From the NCBI GenBank assembly GCA_949358305.1, contig OX442323.1:5642001-5706000 (forward strand): a stretch of DNA of 64,000 nt. Reading direction: 5' to 3'. Position 1 is the stretch's first letter; each line of letters starts with the position of its first letter. The stretch is from Strigamia acuminata (Eukaryota > Arthropoda > Chilopoda > Geophilomorpha > Linotaeniidae). The translations under genes and the position numbers were made by a program. A model generated the notes under the pieces. It was given only the letters and a program-made list of their open reading frames with translations. It made no database searches and was not told the origin of the DNA. Below, in pieces: positions 10,821-22,700 of this stretch.

Positions 10821-13800
10821 CGGTGTGCTTTGCTCGAGGTACTAAGTCAATTTCCATAATTCAATCAAGGGCACGGCACGAATGAATCATCCTTTCCCTT
10901 CTGGCACCCAACTTCACGGATTTGAGGAAATTGTCTCGGCTCAATCACCATCAACAATTCTCCCCTTGTCAAAGAACGAGGAATTGCGACTGATAATCAG
11001 TTAAAATTCTCCAATTACCGCAAAAAAATACAATCAAAAAAGATTTCTCGCCTCAAAGATGTGTGTGTGTGTGTGCCCCAGCCCCCCAGCACGCGCACAA
11101 AACTGTCAACTCCCAACTATTCATCATCAAGTCGTCCTCTTTTCATTTCTCACCTTTTTCTTTCAACTTCGTCCCAATATACAAAAACACACTTTATTCC
11201 TCGCTTGAATAATTCACCGTTTAGCTTTTTACATTCATCTTTCGTATAGAAATGATAAATCAGCGAGAAATAAATAAATAAATAAATAAATTGTTATTTA
11301 TTTCATTTTTTGGATTCCAAATAAATGAATAAATAAATTTAATACACCATTCCAAGCGAACTAAAACGTATCCAAATCTAAACATCTGCTGACAACTCAT
11401 TTCAACATTCCAATAGAACTATCAACTCAGGATCTACGCCACAATATTTCATTCAACCAAACGAAAGAAAAATGCCCAGAAATAAAAAAAAAATAAATAA
11501 AAAAAAACCAAACTATTTTTTCTTTCATATTTCATCACCAACTCAACTCCCCCCATCATAACCAAACACAAGTATCTACATATACGATTTTAATCACGTC
11601 CATTTTATTCCCCCTTAACCCTTCATTCTTGATTTACTCCACTCTTTTATCCCCCAACCCTCTCCAAAAGTCAATTATACCCTATTGAATGGCTGACGCT
11701 GAATTTTTTTTGTCAAATTTATAAAAAAAAAAAAAATCCTCTTCTTTATAACCAAGATAACTCATCCCTCACTCTCACCCTTTTGTCAACTCGCCGCTTT
11801 GAAGCCTGGAAACGCCATTGGCTTATGGAAACACTAAGCAAACCCACTCCCATCCCATCCCGCTTTATACAACCCATTAGTAACCTTATAACCCCCTTCC
11901 AAAAAATACATAAATTCACCCATCTATTTCAAAATTACATATTAACCCAAAACCAACCTTATATTAAACTTCCATTTTAATTTACAACAACCTAGCACCC
12001 TTTCACAGTCGCTCTTTCACACCCAGCTAAAAGCACACATAAAAAAAAAAAAAAAAAAAATATAACCCGCCCCCCTTTCAAACACCCCAGGTCCCATGTC
12101 AATCATCAAATATAAAAAAAAAAAAATATACATAAAAAAAAAAAATCTCCAAACTCCCTTTTGCCTTTGTCCCCACTTTACTGCCCCACTAAAGTTCTCA
12201 CTTGACGAGATTAGGCTTAAATTCCAAACTACTTCAACCTGAAATTTCATTACCAACTCGCGACTCAATTCTAACATCAAATTTCTTAATTAAACAGTTA
12301 ATTGCCTATAACTTACAACCCTTGCACTTAATTCCTTCGCCCCTATCTGACCATCGAAACACATCATCCATCGGTCAATTTGCAACTTCCCAAATCCAAC
12401 GCTTTGGTCCTTGCGGCCGCTCGAAACCGCTCGCTCGAAGCAGCCTCTCATGCGATCCTAACGGGATCAGAAGACGAATCGTGGCAACGAAGGATTAGTG
12501 GCCGACATGGAAACGAGGTCTTACCTTTCCTCTTTTCTCCCTCTTCATTAGATACCCCCTTATAATGGCCTCAGGATTCCATTATCTGCTCCAATTGCCC
12601 CTCGCATCATAATACTTGGATATTCAACTCGATCGATTATTTCCTCCATAACCTCGTCGTCTTTGTGTAAACAAAATGAGGAGAATTCCTCATTTCTATC
12701 ACAATTTTGCCCCCCCGACTCCATTCCCACAACTCAATTAAACTTTTCCAATTTTTTCGCAAAATTTCTCGTCAATTTAATGCAAATAAGGACAGATAAT
12801 GCACAGCTGATTCACTCCATGACGTCACATTTATTTCCATAGCAACAGTAACCAAAACATTAGTCAAGTTAGGAGAAGTAAGTTGGAGTATATTGCGGAG
12901 TTTATAGGATATTAATCATGTGGCTGTAGGTAACAATGGTTCTTTCCTTTCCCTTTGAATGCACCACTAGTAAGGTTGCACATCATTTCGGTCAGTCAAT
13001 TTCCTACGTAGTCGCCCCTATACTCGGTATACCTTCACCTTCATCTGCTCAGATTGAAAAGCTTTTCACCATAGCAACGGACAAGCAACTGCCCTCAGTC
13101 CATGGCTTCTCTTGATCAATGATCCTCCCTTTTTCAATATGGCTGACACAAACTCAAGACGATGCTGCATTTTTCAAATAATCTAATTCCCTTGACCCCG
13201 TCGAGAAAAACAAGTGAAATTAAGTAGACATTGAGTGACACGTTTTGGCAACGACTTTTCTTGTCAACAAATATTTTTCAAAATATATAAAAATATAAAA
13301 ATAAAAAGTAATATAAAGATATAAAAAAAATAAAATAAAAAATCTAAAATCTAAAAATCCATCAACAGATCCAAAATCGGTACAAATTGAATTTCGTTGA
13401 AATTTAATTCCAATATTTCTAAATAAAACACAAAAAATATAAAAAATATATATAAAAGCAATTTTTATGCAACAAACGGGTCTAAAACGAACACACTGAT
13501 GGTTAGACACGTTTTTGCATACGGAGTACTATTTTGGTCATATTTATAAACGGCATAAACGTTATAAACCGAAACTTTGAAAGCACTTAATATATTTTTA
13601 GTGCCAATTATGTTCACTGTGCGATTTGGCGCCACGTGACCAGCAATGTTTACTTTTCATATTTTTATGACGTCATTAGAGATGTCTAAAGCCACTATTT
13701 ACCCTGTATATCGAGTTTGTTTCCAACAGTAATAAGAAAAATAAAAGATTTTATTACTCCTTGTCATATAATTCAGGCTTAACTTATCAAAACAAGAAAT

Positions 13801-14592
13801 AATGATGCAATGCAACATTAGCGCTCACTTATACGACAAACACAAATGGAATTTCAGCTCCAACCTACAACAATAAGTCACTCGCAACGAAAACAGAGCA
13901 AAAACATCAACGTCCTTGACCAATATTCTGCATAACAAACGGATAATTGCGATTAAATGTCAAACATAATATGAATAAATCCATTTCCACTTAATGCTCT
14001 TGCGTAGAGGGTTCTTATATTTTGACCAACACAACAGTGATTCAGAGTTGACTACACAAAACAAGTGAATCGGAAGAATGAAGAAAACCTCTAAGAAAAA
14101 CCTCCTCCTCTAGAGAACGCAATAATGCTGAAGTACTACATGGAAAAGGAACCTTCAACTAAGAGAAAAGTCTTCTCCTCTTCTCGATAAGGCTACTGCT
14201 CATCATTTGTTGGAGAAAAGAAGAAAAGGAGAAAAAAAATATATAACAAACACAATTCGACTTTTTGCCATTAAAGAAACTGGTTTTAACCATTAAAGGT
14301 ACAAATCGATAACTTCCCACACACGGAAAAAAGATTTCTGCCTGCGTTTTCAATGACATACATTAGACCGTATTCAAAATTTCTGTTTATATCGTTCTAT
14401 AAACGGCAAAAACAGAAGACAAAACGTAAATCCGGCCCTGGCGGTGTGCTCAAAATGAATTACAAGCTCCAAAATATCATGAAATGATGCATTGGTAATG
14501 TCCAATTATTTACTGGAATAAATTATGACAAAAAACTGCAAATTCCAATCCGAAACACGTTTGGACACAAAACACCGGTCCGCTAAGCTACA
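10821..14592. other. Non-coding stretch with microsatellites
   Basis: No gene is recognised. It contains a short GT run (about 11059-11074), an (AAAT)n run (about 11268-11291), A20 at 12041-12060 and a G+C-richer patch at 12390-12520 with several short competing open frames. The part 12800-13100 carries a TGACGTCA box and two X-box-like words, listed separately. The part 13260-13480 is almost pure A+T. Confidence 0.45.
12820..12846 (+). promoter_or_regulatory. CRE and X-box-like motif pair
   Basis: A perfect palindromic CRE (TGACGTCA, 12820-12827) is followed seven bases later by TTTCCATAGCAAC (12834-12846), which resembles the RFX X-box. A second X-box-like word, TTCACCATAGCAAC, lies at 13065-13078. 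RFX factors drive ciliary genes in animals, but no start codon with a convincing exon is seen nearby. Confidence 0.2.
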
Positions 14593-15012
14593 TATACTCT
14601 TGTTCGACTCAAGAGGGTGCCCTTCTCCCATTGGCCGAGCCGTATCACTGATGTAGTGATCCAAAAATGTAGACCCAAACACCAGAAATGCATTCCAATG
14701 TGCAGACATTTTGTTTGTTATTCCAGAAAAAGCATCCAATAAATAATTCAAAAATTGTGTTCGGTCCAGACCAAAAAACCGACAAAAATGAGTTTTTGAT
14801 TTGTATGTTCATATAACTTTATTTCTTCAAAGGAACTAACATTTATGGATACAAATAATCGAAATTATATTAACCTGAATGGTTATAGCAATCACAAATG
14901 ATAATAAAAATAAAAACTACTTCTCCTAGTGGTAGTAATACAAACTTGAGGTAGGAGTAATGCGGCTCGGCCAATGGGAGAAGGGCACCCTCTTGAGTCG
15001 AACAAGAGTATA
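14593..15012. mobile_element. Family C MITE, copy 1
   Basis: This 420-base element begins ATACTCTTGTTCGACTCAAG and ends with its exact reverse complement. The two ends are identical over about 47 bases and include CCCATTGGCCGAGCC. Between them, 'GTAGTGATCC...GTAGACCCAAACACC' and 'ACTACTTCTCCTAGTGGTAG' are shared with copy 2. The minus strand keeps a short open frame with VFGSTFLDHY and ARPMGEG, mirrored in the other copies. No transposase is present. The superfamily is not recognised. Confidence 0.8.
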
Positions 15013-16170
15013 GTTTGAAAACACTAAAAACGGCAACAACAGAACCGTTGATATTATATATTTTTCATTTTCCAGTCGTCAAATTAAATTTAAAACGACT
15101 TCCAAGTAAACAACAGTTGATATCGGACAATCCGTGATAACAGATTTGAGTCCCGTCGTATTTCCTGTCACATCCACGGAGTAATTCAATTGTACAACCA
15201 TGTCTTTAAAAGCAAAACTACCAGAGCACCATTTTTCTTATAAAATGAAATGTGAATGAGCTCAATTTCAAGGTTGGCACGTTTCACCTCACATCCGTGC
15301 TCCCCTCCACCCAATCCATTGATTGAATTCCTTTTTTTTTTTTATATTTTTCTTTTTCACTAAGCCAAACAACAGGACTCTTTCTATAAATTCCATTTTT
15401 TTTTTTACTTGCGGGATGGTGGTCGCTACAAAAGACTATAAAATGTTCTTGTGCCCACACGACTAAATTGAATTGTCCCCTAATTGACTACTCGCCATTC
15501 CAATTCGGTTTTGATTTTGATGCAGCGAACGTTGACAAATATTGAACTGCGACTCCCTCGGGTTTTCTGCCTCAACACCCGCCATATTTACAGCACAATG
15601 CACCAAATTTTAAATCCGACCCTACTTAAAACCCTCTCGTCCATACACATGCACTTTAAAGATAACATTAAACCTTTACATTCATGCCGTAATCACAATG
15701 CAACATCCATTTATTACCATCCTTTAAATACCGCCAGGAAAAGTAAAGGAAAAATAAATACATCTAAATTTAACATATTTTTAATGTTAAAAACGTCGTC
15801 TCCTTTGCATTCAATTCATTTGTTAGATTTAGAGTCTCATTTTGTCAACGTTTTTCACCCATTAGTATGCAAAATTCACCTTGAGAAGTATTTATTAATT
15901 ACAACACATTTCAATTTTTTTTTCTCTCCTCTTTTAGAAATATATATTCAAACACGAGCAGCCAGATGAAAACGACATCAAATTTAATTATGAACTTAAG
16001 ACTTATAAATCTTTCTCACAGAAGCAATATTTAATTATTACCTATTATTATCTTAAGTTTTATTACTGCGAAAGAAAGGAAAATACCATAACTCGCCTTT
16101 GAACATGAAAAACAATAATATAAGATGAATTTAAATATGTTTATTTATTTTTATTTATTAAATTCAGATT
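15013..16170. other. Non-coding stretch
   Basis: No gene is recognised. A 161-codon + frame at 15484-15969 opens with TTG, is rich in H, N, L and S, and shows no recognisable domain, so I do not call it. Confidence 0.5.
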
Positions 16171-16723
16171 GGCATTTTGTATTCCCAAATGGTTCAATGT
16201 ATTGCAATGTATTTTGAATTACATTCTACAATATCATTATTTTGTCAAATGCGAATGCATTGTCACAGCATGAACCAAGGATAACATGGACACTTATCTG
16301 TGTGTTATTTCCTATTGATTCGTTGTTCTGTGCACTGATTGGATGACATATATCAAGTGTCATGCATTGCTTGCCAACTAAGCATGTTTGTTACCTGTCG
16401 CAATCCCAGAATACAGTGCGGCTGTATATTACGTGGCGCCATCAGTGGCAAAACGCACTGAACATGTGAATACGTGTCCATGTTATCCTTAGTTAATGGT
16501 CAAAATACATTTTATAAAATATTTTCTAAAAAGCATTTTACAGTACTACAATATTGTTAAAGAATTGCTAATGCGTTGTCCAAATATATTTTTTAAATTA
16601 TATTACGAAATGCATTATTTAAAGCCCACATACAAGTGTAATTTACTTATTTGTGCAAAATGCTATACACTTTGCAATGCATTGCAATACATTATTTTTT
16701 TTTAACCATGAATTGGCAATGCC
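16171..16723. mobile_element. Family A element, interrupted by another MITE
   Basis: The left end (GGCATTTTGTATTCCCAAAT, then GGTTCAATGTATTGC) pairs imperfectly with the right end (GCAATACATTATT, then AACCATGAATTGGCAATGCC) in inverted orientation. The body is full of ATGCATT, AATGTATT and AAATATATT words. A 214-base MITE at 16277-16490 splits it, so that MITE arrived later. No coding frame is preserved. Confidence 0.6.
16277..16490. mobile_element. Short MITE nested in family A
   Basis: It has perfect 17-base inverted ends: AAGGATAACATGGACAC at the left and its reverse complement at the right. The 214-base interior has G+C and dinucleotide content unlike the ATGCATT-rich flanks. The family is not recognised. 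Confidence 0.65.
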
Positions 16724-17183
16724 ATTTCTTTTAACTGACATTCATTATATTTTAAAAAAATAAAAATAAAAATAAAAATAAAAAAAAACTCCAACTTCCA
16801 ATACGCTTTAAGATGTTCTATTCATCTCTCCTGAGAATTATAATCCACTAGAGAACCGTTTCACCACTGGAAAAAAGGTCTTGTTCGTTCAATCTATCTT
16901 CCACTCATTTTAAAACAAAAAAAAGACAAAAAATATAAAAAATAAAATGCCATTATGGTTTTTTGTTGCATCTTGGTTGGCAACCAGTAATAGATGAGGG
17001 ATTAACATGAAGAGGACAGGCCTTAACTCCCCGGGGTGAGACTTGGCGCAGTTTAAAACAACATTCGATATTTTCCATAGAGTGATTCGGAGCACGCCAA
17101 AAATAATTGTATTACCTCCCCAATTCCCAGATGCTATTTTGACTTAAAACTCTATTATCCATTATTAACAAACCTGAAAAAGC

Positions 17184-17208
17184 AAAAAAAAAAAAAAAAA
17201 AAAAAAAA
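17184..17208 (+). repeat. A25 run
   Basis: An uninterrupted run of about 25 A. It could be a retroposed tail, but no SINE body is obvious upstream. Confidence 0.9.
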
Positions 17209-17335
17209 CTACAACAGGAAATATGAATGACTGCCGAAAAAAACCAAAAACCAAAGCTGCTTTACATTTTAAAACATAATTCCGAGCGAAAGAAACAAAA
17301 AAACCAAACCAAAAAAAGAAACCATACACCTAAAG

Positions 17336-17733
17336 TTAAAAAATACATTGAAATAATATCGCAATGCATTTTGAAATGCATTGAAATGTATGTAAAATGT
17401 GTACAATACTATGAAATGCATTTAATATAGAAATAATACACTTAATTCCACAAATTGCTATATATTGTGGTGTGTTCTGTGCTTGGATTGTATCGGATGG
17501 AATTGGATATTGTTAGATGGAATTGAACACGAGGCAGTCGCTGTATGAATATTTGCATGAATGGACTTTATTTGCATAAAAGTACAGGTGGCGCTGTACG
17601 CGATCTCGTAATGTCACGAGAACGCGACGTGCATGACGTGCGTCACAATTAAACAATGAAAGGAATGTACAGAATTGGAGTGCGAAACACTCCATATTGT
17701 AAAATATATTTTGGAACCATATGGGACCACACC
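17336..17733. mobile_element. Family A element
   Basis: ATGCATT and AATGTATG words fill 17336-17425. The right end, GTAAAATATATTTTGGAACC, is followed by ATATGGG, matching the ends at 34432 and 44600. A G+C-richer core (17530-17680) separates the arms and may be internal or inserted. Confidence 0.5.
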
Positions 17734-19244
17734 CTCAGTCGCGAGATTTAAACGCAGCACAGAAAACCCCATCGGAACTCGATGTAGATAATGTCAAGTG
17801 TTAAGAGAATAGCAAAGACCCGTCTGCATCTTTCTTGTACGCGAGCAAATTGCAACGCAAGCAATTGCCATAAATCCTTCTTCACACAAAGCCCACATAG
17901 TTTAGTTTAATGCAGATATTTTTCACGTATGTGGGTTAGCGGCAATGAAGATACGGGTTTGATGTTGAGCCAATTTCAACCCACTCCTTCTCTCCCCCCA
18001 GTGTTTTCTTATTGATTTTTTCCTTTCCCTTTTATCCCCCACTCCCGTTTTCCTTTCTCCCCTCCAGGAATTCTTACAGATTTCATATACTTGTCGAAAA
18101 AAGGAGGGTGGCAAAGAGGGGAAAAAATTATTGCGTAAATCTATTGTCACAAACAGCCGGTTCACTATTTTACTGCAGTTATTGCCATCTTTCAACTAAG
18201 TAGTTTTTTTCTTCTATTTTTTACCAGAGATTTATTCATCCATTTCAAGTTTGAAAACATAATTCATGATCTCAGAATGGGATCTGATAATTGCGTATTA
18301 ATCATAAAATAAAATATTATTTTTTTTAATACTTTTTATTACCCAATCGATCCAATTTTCAAACAAGTTAAATAAATTGACAAAAGAAAACATTCAATTC
18401 CGTCCAAATAAACGTTTGTTGTATCACCAAAAGAAGAAAAAAAATCGTTGAAACCAGAGTTCCCATAACACAAGACACAATTAAAGACCAACTCAAAAAA
18501 TATATAAAAAGAAAAAAAATGTTTTCCCAGCTTGCGTTTTCCTCGTGCCTCACTTTTGTTTACATTTCAACAAGCAATTTGGCCGAATCTCTGTTCAAAA
18601 TGAGGATAGGAAGAAGCAGAAATCTCTCTCCGCTTCTTCATATTGACATTCAAGTGGGGCAGTTTGTTTTGCTTCATTTCAGACTGCAAGGCAGCAATGA
18701 AATGATGCAATGGACCATTTCCATTAACTGAAAGGCAGATGATTATCAACAGGGGAGATAGGATAGAGCGTGGAGTCGGACCGAGCGACCAGCCCAGAAT
18801 CCCATTACTCATTACGTCAAACTTAAAACCGCAAGAAAACGGAAAATTCTTCCCCCAAATTTTTTACTCCGCAATAGAAATTTTAATTCCACGAATCCTA
18901 GATGTACGATTTCCCTAAAAAAAGAAAAACCAATTGAAGCAAAAGCCCTTCAATGAGTGGGTATAAAATCGATAATGGAAAAACCGTCTCCCAAGCAGAA
19001 AACGAGACATTTCCCATCTCCGTATCATACATATTTTTCACGTGGATTGAAAGGTAAAAACCAAACAAAACTAAACCAAACTAGTCTCTAAACACTAAAT
19101 GCAAGGCCCCTAAGCACAAAAATATTTATTATTATCTCTTTATATATAATAAATATAAATACATATGCTACAAAGAAAAAAAATATATATTTATTTCTGA
19201 TTCACATCAAAATCATTATAACATTTTTTTCTACTTTTAACCGT
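17734..19244. other. Non-coding stretch
   Basis: No gene is recognised. It is mixed A+T-rich sequence with local pyrimidine runs around 17990-18070. Short frames on both strands overlap and lack convincing starts or splice sites. Confidence 0.45.
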
Positions 19245-19321
19245 GAAAAATTGGTCGATTAAACCATTGAAGCTAATCGTGTTGTTCCATGCTCAGAATA
19301 CTTAAATCGACTAATTTTTCC
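19245..19321. repeat. 77-base inverted repeat (hairpin, MITE-like)
   Basis: GAAAAATTGGTCGATTAAA at the left pairs with TTTAAGTCGATT-type sequence at the right (TTAAATCGACTAATTTTTC), leaving a loop of about 35 bases. It is followed at once by a G/C-rich patch. Confidence 0.55.
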
Positions 19322-19886
19322 GGGACCCCCGATGGGTGGGGGCCCTAAGCAACTGCTTATTTTGCTTACGCGTAAATCCGGCCTGTTTTTATAGCGTCGT
19401 TTTTGAGCTTCATGCATCGCCGGAAAGCTTGACCCCTCGATCTAACTTTCGTGACAGCCACTTTGAATGTAATTGTAAAAACCAAACCCCGACATAACCC
19501 ACTTGAAAAACAACTCCATCGTGTGTTTTCATTTTTGCGCTTTTTGGCGAAGCTTTTTGGCTGTTTTGGTGTCCATTCCCTTAACACGAACGTCAAAAAC
19601 AACACAAACAGAAACGTCGAATGCGCCTAATGTTTCTTGGCCTCGACACAGCCACCTAGCGACTACAAAGCGGCTGAGCACCGAGCAAGCGCAGCAAGGC
19701 AATAAAGGGGCCTAAAACAGCAGAGCAAAATTGAATTTTCGATGAGTTCCGCCAAAGAGGAGTCGAGAAAGAGAATCAGAGAAGGCAGGAAGCGATCGCC
19801 TGGGCTAGGGCTAGTGTGTTGGAACAGGAAATTGGGAGCGTTGTTGACACAGACGCTAGAACAGTTCCTATCTATCGCCGACTGAC
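19322..19886. other. No gene recognised; possible family D end at 19620
   Basis: The word GAATGCGCCTAATG near 19618-19631 resembles the right end of family D elements, without an obvious left partner. Open frames on both strands are short. Confidence 0.35.
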
Positions 19887-20111
19887 TCAAACGTCAGGGA
19901 CTAATATTGACACCCATTCAGATTCCTTCCTCCCGTCTACTGAATAAAACAGAACGCAGGGCCAACAAAGACGACATCGCAGTTTGGTGGATATTAAAGA
20001 AAGACGCCATTCGATTCCCGCCCTTAATTCCGATTCATTTTTAAAAGAAATACGTGCACATAAATCAGCAATTTCAATGTCAAACAGATCACGAAAAAGC
20101 GTGTATTTCAT
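19887..20111 (-). CDS. Hypothetical ORF or exon, unrecognised
   Basis: A minus frame runs 74 codons from an ATG at 20111 to TGA at 19887-19889. It stays open about 33 codons further upstream of the ATG, so it may be an internal part of a longer exon. The residues look protein-like rather than low-complexity: MKYTLFRDLFDIEIADLCAR at the start, then alternating charged and hydrophobic positions, four cysteines, and a polar C-terminus (KESEWVSILVPDV). No signal peptide or known domain is seen. No strong splice site closes it. A chance ORF in a G+C-richer patch is the main alternative. Confidence 0.2.
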   Translation of the reverse strand: MKYTLFRDLFDIEIADLCARISFKNESELRAGIEWRLSLISTKLRCRLCWPCVLFYSVDGRKESEWVSILVPDV

Positions 20112-20617
20112 CCATCCACCCAAGTCGATTTTTTCCCTCGTTCTATGAAGAAGACCATTAAAGGCAATGACTTTTTCCCACTACACAACTTCATAGCGAT
20201 ATAAGAGAGGATTTTCTCCCTCCCCAGACAAATAAAAAAAAGGGGGGCAATAAATTTGCTTATTTGACGTTTCCTTTCCTCCTTTTCCCCATCCTCTTCC
20301 TCCAATATGAAAAACCCATTGCATTTCTCCACGGAACCAAAGGTACACACATCAAACTGACAAAACTGTTGTTACCAGAAAATCAACTTCTTCAAGATAA
20401 GCCTCGTTATTGTTACCAAACAAACAAGCACTGAAATAAAAATAACAAAATCGATTTTGACGTAGAACTACATCTTACTCCGGTTCGGAGTGACACGGAT
20501 GCAACGAAATCGGTAACAAAAATGACGTCACACTTTGCCGAAAAGGCCCGCTGATGCAGTTCCACGTTGTAGGAAAGCTTGGGTTGGTTCGAGTCGATTG
20601 TCCCATAAACTGAAACT

Positions 20618-21044
20618 ATACTCGAGTTGCACTCAAAAAGGCACCTCACAATGTGTACTCCCATTGGTCGAGCCAGTTTACTGGTGTAGTGATCCGGAAA
20701 AGTAGACCCAAACACCATAATTGCATTACAATGTACAGACATTGTAATTGATTGCCTAGGCAACAGCCTAAAATTCAAACTTCCAGACGATGTAAGCAAT
20801 AAACATAACAAACATGAGTTTGACATTTTTTAATGTGTGAAACTTTATTTTAATGATGGAAATAACATTTTTTATTAAATAAAATCAAAATAACATAAAC
20901 TAAATTAGTCATAACAATCACAACAATAAATAAAAAACAAAACTACTTCTCCTAGTAGTAGTACACAGTCTGGAGTTAGTAGTAAACTGGCTCGACCAAT
21001 GGGAGTACACATTGTGAGGTGCCTTTTTGAGTGCAACTCGAGTA
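20618..21044. mobile_element. Family C MITE, copy 2
   Basis: This 427-base element begins ATACTCGAGTTGCACTCAAA and ends with the exact reverse complement. Identity between its two ends runs about 60 bases, including CTCCCATTGGTCGAGCCAG. The interior matches copy 1 (GTAGTGATCC, GTAGACCCAAACACCA, ACTACTTCTCCTAGTAGTAG). The outer 40 bases of the ends differ strongly from copy 1. The minus strand keeps MSVHCNAIMVFGSTFPDHY and then ARPMG. It is non-autonomous. Confidence 0.8.
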
Positions 21045-22018
21045 TGCTGTGCCCCTTTGTAATATTATTTTTCTCTCTCGTTTCAACCAATTATTTCATT
21101 CCCTTTAATTTAATTACCAATTTCAATTTTTTCCTTCAAATGTTTTCAAATTTTTATTCTTTGGGTCTTCTCAGCATCACCGCCAAACACCTTCAAGTTG
21201 TTCTGTTTAAGACAAGCACTCTGAACACACATTATTTTTTCCTCCATGACAATCTCAGCACACATCTCTCTTCATCGCAGTTGCCAAGCAACCTAATAAA
21301 CTTTTCATCGCATGCCACGGATATGGGGAAAAGAGCTACTGGCAACAAAATGCCAACACAAATTGCACTCGACCAACTCCGATACAAATTTCCACTTGTC
21401 CACTGTCACCCAACACATTAGAGTGTCTACACTTTTTTCTATTTCCCCTACAACCCCGCTACCGCTATTTTATTTTCACTTCGTCATCAACTGTCTATCA
21501 AGATTGACACAGGGCACAGCCCACGAACAAAACCCGCCAAGACACGTTGAGTGACAACGGTTAACACGTAGATCCAAACGCCACTGTCTCCAATGACTTC
21601 TCCCGCACTTCAGAGACAGGTGACAGTTTGATTCCTTCCTCCCATCACCTCGCCACTTATTTACTTATATACAACCTATCGTTCAACTTCTTCTTGTCAA
21701 CATCAATACATCAGCCTCCAAAAATACAAAAAAACAAACATTTTAAACGAGTCACGTGATTTCTACTCCCCCCCTTTGATTTACACCCCCACACAAATCA
21801 CCCTTGCTGCTGGGTCAATATTCCTTCGAGGATAAGGGTATTACGAGAGCACATGTCAAAGGAAAGGGGATATTCCGCGGCTCCAACACTTTGACCAGTG
21901 TTCCAATTAAGGCAAAAGCTCCTTTTGCATCATCCCCCTCCCCCCGGTCTTCCCTGGAATCTTTGTCGGCCGAAACGTGGCAGAATGGCCGATGGGCATG
22001 TATTCCTGGGCATCGAAC
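21045..22018 (-). other. Probable 3' untranslated region and flank of the small gene
   Basis: Downstream of the TAA at 22019-22021 on the minus strand the sequence is G+C-richer to about 21800. The same frame reopens for about 60 codons after the stop, to TGA near 21830. A minus AATAAA hexamer lies at about 21466-21471. A 3' untranslated region of about 550 bases would fit, but the transcript end is inferred. Confidence 0.25.
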
Positions 22019-22131
22019 TTATTGCTTCTGATATGTGATGCTGTGATCCGTGGCAAACGTGCCAGCTCTGACCAGATCCTCGAGGGAAATGAAGGCTTCA
22101 ACTTTTGTATCTATACAACCTAACACCATAT
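22019..22131 (-). CDS. Terminal coding exon of small unrecognised gene (97-aa model)
   Basis: The acceptor is TCCTCTGCTTCTATATTATAG ending at 22132. The exon opens with AT, which completes a GAT codon with the G left at the end of the upstream exon (23104), so the phase matches. Thirty-six further codons follow, beginning MVLGCIDTKVEAFISLEDLV and ending ATDHSITYQKQ, then TAA at 22019-22021. The part DRIEDMVLGCIDTKVEAF across the junction looks like a short amphipathic helix. I do not recognise the family. Another acceptor (GTTGTATAG, ending 22111) would also stay in phase and drop seven residues. Confidence is limited because no homolog or transcript can be checked here. Confidence 0.35.
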
Positions 22132-22418
22132 CTATAATATAGAAGCAGAGGAGGTCTACGTGAGGATGTTATTGATCAACAATAGAAGACGCTCTATCGA
22201 CAAATCCAATTGCAGGAAATGGGCTGATGCTTGTCTTATTTGATGAGATCTAACAAACACTTCAATCATTCATTCCAAAACATATTTTCAACTCGAGTCT
22301 AACAAGTTTTCAAGTTTCCTCCCAACCAGTCGGTGCAATGTTTTACGTATCAATTACCGATAACTTTGTAATCCCTCGCATTACGCGGTTATTTCGTTCC
22401 CAGAAATCGTTGCATATA

Positions 22419-22700
22419 CAGTGACTCAAAAAATTGTTCACATATTTGTAGTAGTATCTTGAATTGGCAAAAAAAAGATTTATACTGATTTCTCAGAAAG
22501 AAAATATTTTATATTTTAACACAAATAGCTCATGATCTTTCAGAAAAAGTAAATAATTTTTAAAAATTTCAAAAAACAAAAAAGACATGACCGAAGTAGC
22601 AGCCGCAAACTGTGTAATGTCTTATAATTGTTTTAGTCCTCTAGTGAACATTTCCCTTTAACAGTTGTGTATAACGAGACACCTGTACTTGGAACAAAAC
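22419..22700 (+). mobile_element. Tc1/mariner-like 5' end fragment
   Basis: After a TA at 22417-22418 the sequence reads CAGTGACTCAAAAAATTGTT, a form widely seen at Tc1-like ends. No matching 3' end or transposase frame follows before the coding exon at 23104, so it is a truncated insertion. It lies inside the intron of the 97-aa gene model. Confidence 0.45.

Noticed and set aside
15484-15969. 161-codon + ORF, the longest outside repeats
   Set aside because: It opens with TTG, is rich in His, Asn, Leu and Ser, and has no domain or splice support.
20580-20600. tRNA T-loop-like GGTTCGAGTCGATTG
   Set aside because: No acceptor stem, D-arm or anticodon arm can be placed around it.
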